A model generated the notes under the pieces. The model had not been told where the DNA came from, made no database searches, and saw only the letters and a list, made by a program, of their open reading frames with translations. A program made the position numbers and the translations under genes. From assembly GCF_900182595.1 (NCBI RefSeq), contig NZ_FXTN01000001.1:496001-560000 (forward strand): 64,000 nucleotides of DNA, in the 5' to 3' direction. How positions within the stretch are numbered: position 1 is the stretch's first letter; the number at the start of each line of letters is the position of its first letter. This stretch comes from Pedobacter westerhofensis. GTDB lineage: Bacteria > Bacteroidota > Bacteroidia > Sphingobacteriales > Sphingobacteriaceae. Below, in pieces: positions 55,981-64,000 of the stretch.

Positions 55981-58278
55981 ATGCTAAAAGAAACTATTCT
56001 TAAATATACTCCCGAAAATAAACTCGGTTACAGCCCTTACTTTTTTAGAATTCATGATGCTGCCGAAAAGCAGGCCCTTGAACAGCTGTTGTCTGAAGGA
56101 AACGTTTTATTTGTTCATGACGAGATTTACAGTCAGCTGCAGGAGCTGGTAAAATGTCTGAGCCCATCTGTAAGGATAAAAGCGGAGGAATATGAAGCGC
56201 GGATCACCGCTCACCTGAATGGCCGGAGCCTGGAGGAGTATGGTGTTTGGGTGTATTATCCATGGAGCCGCAGACTGGTCCATTTGCTGGATGAGGATGA
56301 ATTTGTGATGGTACGTACAAACCGTAACCAGTTTAAAATTACCAGGGAAGAGCAAAATCTGTTAAAAGAAAAAAAAATAGGTATCGTAGGCCTCTCTGTG
56401 GGCCAGTCCATCGCCCTTACGATGGCTATGGAACGTACCTGCGGAGAATTGAGGCTGGCGGATTTTGATGTGGCCGAACTGAGCAACCTTAACCGCCTGC
56501 GCACAGGGCTGCATAATATGGGTACAAATAAAACAATTATTGCCGCGAGGGAAATCCTTGAAATTGACCCTTTTATTAAAATTAAGCTTTTTCATGACGG
56601 GCTCAATAAGTCAAACATGGACCAGTTTTTCACAGAAGATGGCAAACTGGACCTGTTTATTGAAGTTTGTGATGGTATTGATATAAAAATAGAAAGCCGC
56701 TATAAAGCACGTGAGCTTAATATCCCGGTAGTAATGGATACGAACGACCGCGGGATGCTGGACGTAGAAAGATTTGACCTTGAACCCGGCCGGCCGATAC
56801 TGCACGGCCTGGCAGACGGACTTGATCCGGGCAATATCAAAGACCTGTCTAACGAGGAAAAGATACCATACATTCTTAAAATGGTAGGTGCAGAAACGAT
56901 CTCTACCAGGCTGAAAGCCTCCATGATGGAAGTTGAACAATCCATCAATACCTGGCCGCAGCTGGCCTCTTCAGTAGTGCTCGGCGGCGCGCTCACCACC
57001 GATGTATGCAGGCGGATTTTACTGGACCAGTTCCACGAATCAGGAAGGTACTATGTTGATATGGATGAACTGGTTAAAGACCAGGAACCAGAGACGGGCG
57101 ACCAGTTCCCGGAATCTTACATTGCCCCTCCTGAACTTACAGCCGCAGAAATGCTGCAGCTTACGGAAGCTATTGAAGCACAGCCCGAAACAATGATACT
57201 GCCCGCTGAAGTCATATCTGAGATCGTGAATGCAGGAATGCTTGCGCCTTCAGGCGGTAATGCGCAGCCCTGGAAATTTGTTTACAGCGCTAAAGGCCTG
57301 TTTATATTTCATGATGCACATTTTTCTCATTCCCTGCTGGATTTTAACCACCTTGGCTCCTATGTTGCCATCGGGGCAGCGGTTGAAAATATCACCATCA
57401 AAGCAGCGGCACTGGGCCTGAGCATCTCAAATACCTTTTTCCCGCTGAAGGACAACCGTACCCTGGCTGCCCATATCAGGTTTGCCGCCACAGAAAAACC
57501 GGACCTTAAAAAGATCCTTGAACCGGGACTGGGCATGCGCGTAACCAACAGGGAGCTTGCCGCAAGGGAAGCCCTGCCTCAAACATTTTATGATCAGGTA
57601 CAATCTGCTGTTGCAGCTTATCCCGGTGCCGGTTTAACCGTGATTGAGGACGATAACATGATGAAAAAACTGGGAGAATTGCTTGCAAAAGCAGAAATGC
57701 TGAGAATAATTCATCCAAGGGGACATTATGATACCTTTACCAACGAACTGAGGTGGACGGCCGAAGAAACCAATGAAAAAAGAGACGGGCTTGATGTATA
57801 TACCCTGGGCGCAAGCAACTCTGAACTTGCTGCGCTGAAGATTGCCAGTGATACAAAGGCAATCACATTTTTACGACAGCTCAAAGGTGGCAATGCCTTT
57901 ACCAGATCAGTAAATAAATCGGTATCATTTTCATCAGCACTGGGTATTGTTACGATGCCCGGCTATTCAGAAATGGACTTTCTGCGGGGCGGAAGCGTGG
58001 TAGAGCGCATCTGGCTTGAAGCAAATCTGGCAGGAGTATCCTTCCAGCCGATTTCGCAACTGGTTTTTATGCTGGCAAGATTAGAACATGGCGAGGCCGC
58101 AGAGGGTGACGAATTTTATAATGAACAGGTGCGCGCGCTGGGCGAACAATTGGATGAGCTGCTGCCAGAGCTGCGTCAAAAACAGCCCGTTTTCATCTTC
58201 AGGTTATCCAAAGCAGGAGAACCGAAAATGAGATCGCTGAGGAGATCGCTTCAATCCTCGTTTATCTATCACGTTTAA
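55981..58278 (+). CDS. E1 (ThiF)-nitroreductase fusion, Rv1355c/MoeY-like
   Basis: Two-domain protein of 765 residues; ATG 55981 is preferred to TTG 55939. An E1/ThiF adenylation domain (about 120-340) has the nucleotide loop GIVGLSVGQS, Asp in RLADFDVAELSNLNR, and IEVCDGIDIK; the Zn CxxC pairs of MoeB are missing. A nitroreductase domain (about 430-700) opens with MLAPSGGNAQPWKF for FMN and GSYAIGAA-like helices. Rv1355c (annotated moeY) has the same layout. It could activate a carboxylate and then dehydrogenate it. Flanked by a GNAT-like protein and a sensor kinase. Confidence 0.85.
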   Translation: MLKETILKYTPENKLGYSPYFFRIHDAAEKQALEQLLSEGNVLFVHDEIYSQLQELVKCLSPSVRIKAEEYEARITAHLNGRSLEEYGVWVYYPWSRRLVHLLDEDEFVMVRTNRNQFKITREEQNLLKEKKIGIVGLSVGQSIALTMAMERTCGELRLADFDVAELSNLNRLRTGLHNMGTNKTIIAAREILEIDPFIKIKLFHDGLNKSNMDQFFTEDGKLDLFIEVCDGIDIKIESRYKARELNIPVVMDTNDRGMLDVERFDLEPGRPILHGLADGLDPGNIKDLSNEEKIPYILKMVGAETISTRLKASMMEVEQSINTWPQLASSVVLGGALTTDVCRRILLDQFHESGRYYVDMDELVKDQEPETGDQFPESYIAPPELTAAEMLQLTEAIEAQPETMILPAEVISEIVNAGMLAPSGGNAQPWKFVYSAKGLFIFHDAHFSHSLLDFNHLGSYVAIGAAVENITIKAAALGLSISNTFFPLKDNRTLAAHIRFAATEKPDLKKILEPGLGMRVTNRELAAREALPQTFYDQVQSAVAAYPGAGLTVIEDDNMMKKLGELLAKAEMLRIIHPRGHYDTFTNELRWTAEETNEKRDGLDVYTLGASNSELAALKIASDTKAITFLRQLKGGNAFTRSVNKSVSFSSALGIVTMPGYSEMDFLRGGSVVERIWLEANLAGVSFQPISQLVFMLARLEHGEAAEGDEFYNEQVRALGEQLDELLPELRQKQPVFIFRLSKAGEPKMRSLRRSLQSSFIYHV

Positions 58279-58301
58279 TTTATAATATTTAGCACAGCTA
58301 C

Positions 58302-60473
58302 ATGGCCCGCATGCACAAAAATACCGCTTGTAAAACGTTTCTTATATCATTGTTCCTGTTGGTGCTTACCGCAGGTTTGCAGGCACAGGTGATTTATAAT
58401 GGAAGTAAAGGTATTCAGACGATAGGAAATAAGATTGATTACTTTGTTGACTCAACCGGGACACAGGATATCCAGAGCATACAGCGCCAGCGTCAGTTCC
58501 TCCGGTCGGCGGCCAATGTGCCCGACTTTGGAATGATCAAAGTGCCTGTATGGTTAAAGATATCCGTGTACAATGTAAGCTCCACACAAGACCTGATGCT
58601 TGAGTTTGATCAGTCGCTGCTACAGGAAATACAGTTTTATTACAAGGAAAACGGACAGTGGAAAGTAAACCAGAGCGGCGAGCTATACCCTTTTCATTCG
58701 AGGGAGAACAATTACCACAAGTTTATTTACAGCCTCAAAATAAATTATGATTCCACGGCCACATACTATGCCCGGATCAAATCTACCCACGAGATGCAGA
58801 TGCCCATTTTCCTGGGAGACAGGGCGCATATGGTGGACAGTAACCTTACCAAAAATATCTTCTTCGGAATCTTCTTCGGGATTATCCTGGTAATGTTCTT
58901 CTATAATCTCTTTGTTTATTTTTCTGTAAAAGACCCTATATACCTGTACTATGTACTGTATATTTTTATTGTAGGTGTGGCACAGGCTACCATTGAAGGG
59001 TACTCCTTCCACTACTTATGGCCGGACAACAGCTTTATGGCCACCCGGTCGTTCTTTTTGCTGACGGCCCTTGTGAACATCAGCGGGGTAGAATTTACGC
59101 GCAAGTTCCTGCAGACCTCCAAATTTGTGCCACGGCTGGACAAGATATCCTACGCTTTATATGCTGTATATGCGATCGTTATTGCACTGACAATCAGAGG
59201 AGACCTCTACACCTCCTATCAGATACTTCAGTTCTTTGCCGGTATCGTATCTCTCTACATGCTTACGATCGCCGTATCCATCGCACGCACCGGGTACAGG
59301 CCTGCCAAGTTCTTCCTGATTGCCTGGATGCCCCTGATCCTGGGTATCATCATCTGGATACTAAAGGATTACAATGTATTCTCCTATAATGTATTTACCA
59401 ATTACAGCATCACGATCGGATCTGCAATGGAAGTTATTCTCCTCTCCTTTGCACTGGCCGACAGGATCAACATCTTTAAAGCAGAGAAAGACCGGTATCA
59501 GGAAGAAACCCTGAGGGCCCTGCAGGAAAATGAAAGGATCATCCGTGAGCAAAACGTAGTACTCGAATTAAAGGTAAGTGAACGGACTCTTGAACTGAGC
59601 GAATCAAACCAGGAATTAGGCAGGACACTCGAAGACCTGAAACAGGCACAGTCGCAATTGGTAGAATCAGAGAAAATGGCCTCCCTTGGTCAGCTCACCG
59701 CTGGTATTGCGCATGAAATTAACAATCCGATCAACTTTGTGACGGCGAATATCAAGCCGCTGAAAAGGGATGTGGACATGATGTTTGATGCCTTTACTTT
59801 TATTGAAAACATTAGCCTTTCTGAGGCCAGCACTGAGGACAAACAGAAACAGATTGAGGAGTACAAGGAAGAGCTGGATTTTGACTACCTGATCATTGAA
59901 ATCAATGACCTGCTAAAGGGAATCAGGGAGGGCGCCAGCAGGACTGCAGAGATTGTGAAAGGCCTTAAGATATTCTCCAGACTGGATGAAGACGACCTGA
60001 AGGTGGCCAATATCAACGAAGGACTGGACTCTACGCTGATCATCGCAAATAACCTCCTGAACAACAACATAAAGGTGATCAGGGAATATGGCGACATTCC
60101 TCATATCGAATGTTATGCGGGTAAATTAAACCAGGTGTTCCTCAATATCATTTCCAATGGAGCCTATGCCGTGCAAAAACAATTTGGGGACCACGCGGGA
60201 GGAGAAATTGTGATCAAAACTACCAACGACGATGAATTCATTTACATCAGCATTAAGGACAACGGTACGGGGATGGACGACAAAACGCAGAAAAAGATCT
60301 TCGAGCCTTTCTTTACCACAAAAGATGTTGGTGAAGGAACAGGACTGGGAATGTCTATTGCTTACAATACGGTGAAGAAGCACAACGGGAACATACAGCT
60401 GCATAGCGCAGCGGGAGAAGGAACAGAATTTATTCTGCAACTGCCGGTGATCCATAAAGTGATTGCGATATAA
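58302..60473 (+). CDS. 7TMR-DISM sensor histidine kinase
   Basis: Membrane kinase of 723 residues. A signal peptide (about 1-28, ending LQAQ) is followed by a periplasmic 7TMR-DISMED2 jelly-roll (about 40-165) and seven helices (about 185-395). Then come a coiled coil (about 400-455), the dimerisation helix with the phosphoaccepting His in LTAGIAHEINNPINFV, and HATPase motifs LNQVFLNIISNGAYAV, IKDNGTGM and GEGTGLGMSIAYN. DISM domains are thought to bind small carbohydrates or similar ligands. It lies 23 bp after the E1-nitroreductase gene, suggesting it senses that pathway's product. Confidence 0.92.
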   Translation: MARMHKNTACKTFLISLFLLVLTAGLQAQVIYNGSKGIQTIGNKIDYFVDSTGTQDIQSIQRQRQFLRSAANVPDFGMIKVPVWLKISVYNVSSTQDLMLEFDQSLLQEIQFYYKENGQWKVNQSGELYPFHSRENNYHKFIYSLKINYDSTATYYARIKSTHEMQMPIFLGDRAHMVDSNLTKNIFFGIFFGIILVMFFYNLFVYFSVKDPIYLYYVLYIFIVGVAQATIEGYSFHYLWPDNSFMATRSFFLLTALVNISGVEFTRKFLQTSKFVPRLDKISYALYAVYAIVIALTIRGDLYTSYQILQFFAGIVSLYMLTIAVSIARTGYRPAKFFLIAWMPLILGIIIWILKDYNVFSYNVFTNYSITIGSAMEVILLSFALADRINIFKAEKDRYQEETLRALQENERIIREQNVVLELKVSERTLELSESNQELGRTLEDLKQAQSQLVESEKMASLGQLTAGIAHEINNPINFVTANIKPLKRDVDMMFDAFTFIENISLSEASTEDKQKQIEEYKEELDFDYLIIEINDLLKGIREGASRTAEIVKGLKIFSRLDEDDLKVANINEGLDSTLIIANNLLNNNIKVIREYGDIPHIECYAGKLNQVFLNIISNGAYAVQKQFGDHAGGEIVIKTTNDDEFIYISIKDNGTGMDDKTQKKIFEPFFTTKDVGEGTGLGMSIAYNTVKKHNGNIQLHSAAGEGTEFILQLPVIHKVIAI

Positions 60474-60519
60474 TCACAGTAAAGATGTTTGAGGGCAGGA
60501 AAGAAAAGTAAAATATGGA

Positions 60520-60984
60520 TTAAGAAAGGAGCCTTTGTCTGAGCATGAATTCCAGCTGGTCATTTGAACCAACCAGTTTTTCGTTCATATCGGTCAGCTC
60601 CGCTTTTTCAAGATATTTATCGTAAGCACGTTTGATGGTCATGTCCAGCTCTTCCTCATTCCATGGCTTGGCAAGATAATGGAAGATCTTTCCTTTGTTA
60701 ACGGCATCAACCACGGCATTCATATCAGCATATCCGGTGAGCAGGATCCGCATCGGGTCTGGGTATTTTTCAAGAACTTTCTCCAGAAAGTCTACACCTG
60801 TCATTTCGGGCATGCGCTGATCTGTAATAATTACATGGACTTTTTTTGCGTCTAAAATTTTCAATGCCTCTTCGCCACTGATTGCTACCAGTACCTGATA
60901 TTTGATTCGGAAAGTAGCTTTGAATGAAAATAAGTTATTTTCTTCATCGTCTACATAAAGAATTGTTATTTTATCTGCTGACAT
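60520..60984 (-). CDS. standalone receiver response regulator with conserved tail
   Basis: Response regulator of 154 residues, paralogous to 54235. The receiver has YVDDEENN, the phosphoacceptor in IITDQRMPEMTG, LLTGYADM and YLAKPW. A coiled coil and the tail QLEFMLRQRLLS follow. It converges on the 7TMR-DISM kinase gene (46-bp gap) and is a likely phosphorylation partner. There is no output domain, so it presumably signals by binding a protein. Confidence 0.92.
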   Translation of the reverse strand: MSADKITILYVDDEENNLFSFKATFRIKYQVLVAISGEEALKILDAKKVHVIITDQRMPEMTGVDFLEKVLEKYPDPMRILLTGYADMNAVVDAVNKGKIFHYLAKPWNEEELDMTIKRAYDKYLEKAELTDMNEKLVGSNDQLEFMLRQRLLS

Positions 60985-61389
60985 ATATGTGTAATTTACA
61001 ATAAATCATTTTATAGAGCCGGAGATATTGCCATTGACCAAAACAGCTGCCCAATTAAAAAAGCTTTTGTTTTAAACCAGCTTGTATTAATATAAAAATA
61101 ATAGTAAAATTAAGCAATTTTGAAGTTTAATCCCATTTTAACCTTTTTTTTATTTAACGACTTTGTCATATTTTTGGAAGGGCAAATAAATACGCTATTA
61201 ATTAAACCTTAACCATAAATAGTATTCCATAAAGAAAGTTAAGGAACGAGAGCGGCGGATATTTTAAATAATCAACTGAATAACAAAACATATTTTGAAG
61301 TCAAAACATATAGGCCCTTATTATGTTGTTACAAAAGTAAATCAAGGTAAGGAATTTATTATTACCTTGCCTGTAAACACACTGATACT
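60985..61389. other. 405-bp AT-rich divergent intergenic region
   Basis: It lies between the receiver (minus) and the receiver-kinase (plus). It is very AT-rich. No gene, tandem repeat or strong hairpin was found. Confidence 0.4.
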
Positions 61390-62469
61390 ATGACCCGCTC
61401 ACCTGTTAAAGTTTTATATATTGATGATGAAGAAAATAATCTTCTCGCATTTAAAGCAAGTTTTAGGAGACAATATGAGATTTATACTGCAAATTCTGCA
61501 GCAGAAGGTTTAAAGGTGTTGGAGAATCTACCGGTGGAAGTGATCATTGCAGATCAGAAGATGCCGCAAATGACTGGTGTAGAATTTTTTAAGAGCATAA
61601 CTGACAGTTATCCTGACCCGGTAAGGATCCTGCTGACCGGCTATACAGACATCTCTGCACTGGCAGATGCAATCAATCACGGCGATATTTACAGGTATAT
61701 CACCAAGCCATGGAACGATCTTGAACTGCACAATTCCATCAAAAATGCACATGATGCTTATCGCTCCAAGATCGATCTGAGAAATAAAGTTAAGGAGCTG
61801 GAAAAAACCAACGATGAACTCAACAGGTTTATCTACAGTATATCCCATGAACTGCGGGCCCCGCTGGTATCAGTGATCGGAATTGTTAACCTGGTAAAGA
61901 TGGAAGGCCTGTACAATTCAAGCGGCGAATACTGGGAGCTGATTGAGTCATGCTCAAATAAGCTGGATTACTATATCCAGAAAACACTGCAGTACTACAA
62001 GAACAATAAAAACCTGTCAGACAGATCAGACATTAACTTTAAAAAGCTGGTAGACGAGATCATCGATCTTTATTCCTATACAGACAGGGACACACAATTT
62101 AACCTCAATATCAATCAGCCACATCCCTTTATGGGAGATGCTTTCAGACTGGAGGTGATCCTTGGGAACCTGATATCCAATGCGATCAAATATCAGAAAG
62201 ATAATGCTGAACACAAGATTGTAGATATCGCGATAGATGTAAACCCATTTTCTGCAGAAATTTCTATTACTGACAACGGCCTTGGTATCCTCAATGAACA
62301 TCTTGAAAAAATATTTACACAATTTTTTAAGACTAAAAACAACAAAGGAAGCGGATTGGGGTTATTTATTGTAAAAGAAGCCTTAAACAAGATGAACGGG
62401 AAAATCTCAGTAAAATCTTCCCTGAATCAGGGCACTACGTTCAAAATTACAATTCCGAATGCAAATTAA
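61390..62469 (+). CDS. receiver-histidine kinase hybrid
   Basis: Cytosolic protein of 359 residues: an N-terminal receiver (about 5-120; YIDDEENN, IIADQKMPQMTG, LLTGYTD, YITKPW) closely related to the standalone receivers at 54235 and 60520. A coiled coil, HisKA (ISHELRAPLVSV, His about 153) and HATPase (LGNLISNAIKY, ITDNGLGI, GSGLGLFIV) follow. With the receiver first and no sensor domain, it is probably driven by another kinase and passes phosphate on. Its stop overlaps the next gene by 11 bp. Confidence 0.93.
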   Translation: MTRSPVKVLYIDDEENNLLAFKASFRRQYEIYTANSAAEGLKVLENLPVEVIIADQKMPQMTGVEFFKSITDSYPDPVRILLTGYTDISALADAINHGDIYRYITKPWNDLELHNSIKNAHDAYRSKIDLRNKVKELEKTNDELNRFIYSISHELRAPLVSVIGIVNLVKMEGLYNSSGEYWELIESCSNKLDYYIQKTLQYYKNNKNLSDRSDINFKKLVDEIIDLYSYTDRDTQFNLNINQPHPFMGDAFRLEVILGNLISNAIKYQKDNAEHKIVDIAIDVNPFSAEISITDNGLGILNEHLEKIFTQFFKTKNNKGSGLGLFIVKEALNKMNGKISVKSSLNQGTTFKITIPNAN

Positions 62470-62884
62470 CATAGAAAGACCAGTCAGGGTAATGCTAATC
62501 GATGATAATATTATCGATCTTAAAATCAATTCCAAGATTATCCTGATCTCTAAACTATTTGATGATATCATCCAGTGCCAGTCTGGCGAAGAAGCACTGA
62601 GCTACTTTACCATGCACGCCGGCGAACCGCATAAACTGCCCAACCTGATCCTGCTGGATATTCAGATGCCTGAAATGGATGGCTTTGAATTTCTTGATAA
62701 CTACAAGCTCCTGCCTGCAGAATGGAAAGCGAACTGCCAGGTGGCAATGTTATCCTCGACCCTTGATTTTGGAGATATCCGCAAAGCAGAAGCTAATTCA
62801 TATGTGATTAAGTTATTAAAGAAACCGCTTATTCCCGCAGAACTGGCGGCCATCTTTAATGCAAACTTTACGATTACAGAGTAA
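62459..62884 (+). CDS. Rcp1-like response regulator
   Basis: Single receiver of 141 residues with MLIDDNIIDL, the phosphoacceptor Asp in LILLDIQMPEMDG, and LLKKPL. It belongs to the CheY/Rcp1-like class that partners phytochrome-type or hybrid kinases. It overlaps the receiver-kinase gene by 11 bp, so it is its probable substrate. Its 3' end overlaps the convergent aldolase gene by 11 bp. Confidence 0.93.
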   Translation: MQINIERPVRVMLIDDNIIDLKINSKIILISKLFDDIIQCQSGEEALSYFTMHAGEPHKLPNLILLDIQMPEMDGFEFLDNYKLLPAEWKANCQVAMLSSTLDFGDIRKAEANSYVIKLLKKPLIPAELAAIFNANFTITE

Positions 62885-63899
62885 TATCTGTATGGACAAA
62901 CTCTCCTTTTCTGGCCAGGTGATTCGCTTTACCGAGTTCCAGGAATGATGCCTGTGCAGCCTTTACATTTTCATCTTTTCCTGCCCATATCTCCAGTGCC
63001 GGCTGATGTAATGCCCGCGAAAACGAGTAGGTTACCGGCCACGGCAGTTCTGTTTTATAATTGAGGTTGATCGCATTTAAATTACCGGAGGCCGACTCAG
63101 GGTCTTGTCCGCCGGAAAGGAATGCAATACCTGCTACTGAGGCCGGTACGGCGTTTAGCAGCGTAGTTACCGTTAATTCCGCAACTTTATTCGCCTCCGC
63201 TTTTTCCCTGTTATCCTTGCCCGGCAGTACCATATTTGGTTTAAGGACCAAGCCCCTTAATTCTACTTTCAGCAGATTAAGCTGGTAGAATAATTCGCGC
63301 AGGGCACTTGCAGTAACTTCGGCACAGCGCTCAATGCTGTGGTCACCATCCATGATCACTTCCGGCTCTACAATAGGCACAATACCGGCGTGCTGACAAG
63401 CCGCGGCATATCGTGCCAGCGCATGGGCATTGCTTACGATACAAGCTTCTGAAGGCAGTGAAGCATCAATTAAGATCACCGCTCTCCATTTTGCGAAACG
63501 CAGCCCCAAATTTTTATACTTAATTAAACGTTCGGCAAGATCATCCAAACCTTTGGTTACCTTTTCAGCAGGAAAGCCCGGCAGATCTTCTACACCCTCG
63601 TCCAGCTTGATTCCGGGGATCACTCCCGCCTGGTTAAGCGCATCGATAAAGTTAACACCCTCCAGCGTTTGCTGGTATACAGTTTCGTCAAATAAGATCG
63701 CACCATTGATATAATCCCCTATTCCGGGTGTAGTGATCAGAACTTCACGATAGGCCCTTCTGTAAGCTTCTGTCTGGGGTATACCGGCAGCTTCAAAGCG
63801 TTTGTTGAGTGTAGCTACGCTTTCGTCGATAGCCACTAATCCTTTATAGTCTGCAACCATGGCTTTGGCAGTCATGATCAGTTGATCTTTGTTTTCCAT
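62874..63899 (-). CDS. class I fructose-bisphosphate aldolase
   Basis: Glycolytic/gluconeogenic enzyme of 341 residues that cleaves fructose 1,6-bisphosphate through a Lys Schiff base. Visible site residues: Asp in VAIDESVATLNKRF, Lys-Trp-Arg in FAKWRAVI, Glu in PIVEPEVIMDG, and the Schiff-base Lys in LVLKPNMVLPG. This is the eukaryote-like class I form. It is convergent with the Rcp1-like gene, the last 11 bp shared. It is unrelated to the signalling genes. About 100 bp upstream to the window end hold its promoter. Confidence 0.95.
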   Translation of the reverse strand: MENKDQLIMTAKAMVADYKGLVAIDESVATLNKRFEAAGIPQTEAYRRAYREVLITTPGIGDYINGAILFDETVYQQTLEGVNFIDALNQAGVIPGIKLDEGVEDLPGFPAEKVTKGLDDLAERLIKYKNLGLRFAKWRAVILIDASLPSEACIVSNAHALARYAAACQHAGIVPIVEPEVIMDGDHSIERCAEVTASALRELFYQLNLLKVELRGLVLKPNMVLPGKDNREKAEANKVAELTVTTLLNAVPASVAGIAFLSGGQDPESASGNLNAINLNYKTELPWPVTYSFSRALHQPALEIWAGKDENVKAAQASFLELGKANHLARKGEFVHTDITL

Positions 63900-64000
63900 G
63901 TCAATTGATAATTATAAATGATAAACATCCCGTTAAAAAGAATTGTTCAGCAGGATGGTTATCTATACAATCAGATGACGTTCAGGAAATTCGTTAGGAT

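Overview
The window looks like the chromosome of a Bacteroidota bacterium, most likely Sphingobacteriaceae close to Pedobacter. This rests on gene content and signals: a SusCD-type ECF sigma factor, LytS/LytTR and 7TMR-DISM kinases, many AraC and Crp/Fnr regulators, short lipoprotein signals, moderate GC, and promoters with the Bacteroidota -7 form TAnnTTTG. No tRNA, rRNA, CRISPR array, complete insertion sequence or phage was recognised.

From 1 to about 21.9 kb lies an accessory set of carbonyl and quinone enzymes: aldo/keto reductases, short-chain dehydrogenases, cupins, a flavodoxin, a PQQ-type sugar dehydrogenase and esterases. They are interleaved with AraC, HxlR and Crp/Fnr regulators. 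moaA sits inside this set. Several genes are decayed: an aldo/keto reductase and an SDR each carry one in-frame TAG, and AraC, hydrolase and small-ORF remnants lie between genes.

From 22 to 31.5 kb come a LytTR/histidine kinase pair, an ECF sigma factor, a tight SOS-type operon (UmuD-like, UmuC, YedK), a ricin-lectin lipoprotein, and a RidA/YdeI/WYL operon. From 31.6 to 53.7 kb is more accessory metabolism. It includes a three-subunit molybdenum hydroxylase (Fe-S, cytochrome c and molybdopterin subunits), PhzF, isochorismatase-like and esterase genes, and HxlR/SDR pairs.

From 53.7 to 63.9 kb is a signalling block: a GNAT-like protein, an E1(ThiF)-nitroreductase fusion of the Rv1355c/MoeY type, a 7TMR-DISM histidine kinase, two standalone receivers, a receiver-kinase and an Rcp1-like receiver, ending with a class I fructose-bisphosphate aldolase.

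The regulatory DNA is the most striking part. Three Crp/Fnr proteins have different recognition helices, and each lies beside its own palindrome: TTGAT-N4-ATCAA, TGTGA-N6-TCACA, or a TTTTTGCG dyad. The TGTGA sites occur as pairs 36-37 bp apart in three divergent intergenic regions. One of those regions held an aldehyde dehydrogenase that now survives only as a deletion scar. A 38-bp motif precedes several oxidoreductase genes and probably belongs to two AraC paralogues. A 20-bp-period tandem array lies between one AraC gene and a divergent aldo/keto reductase.
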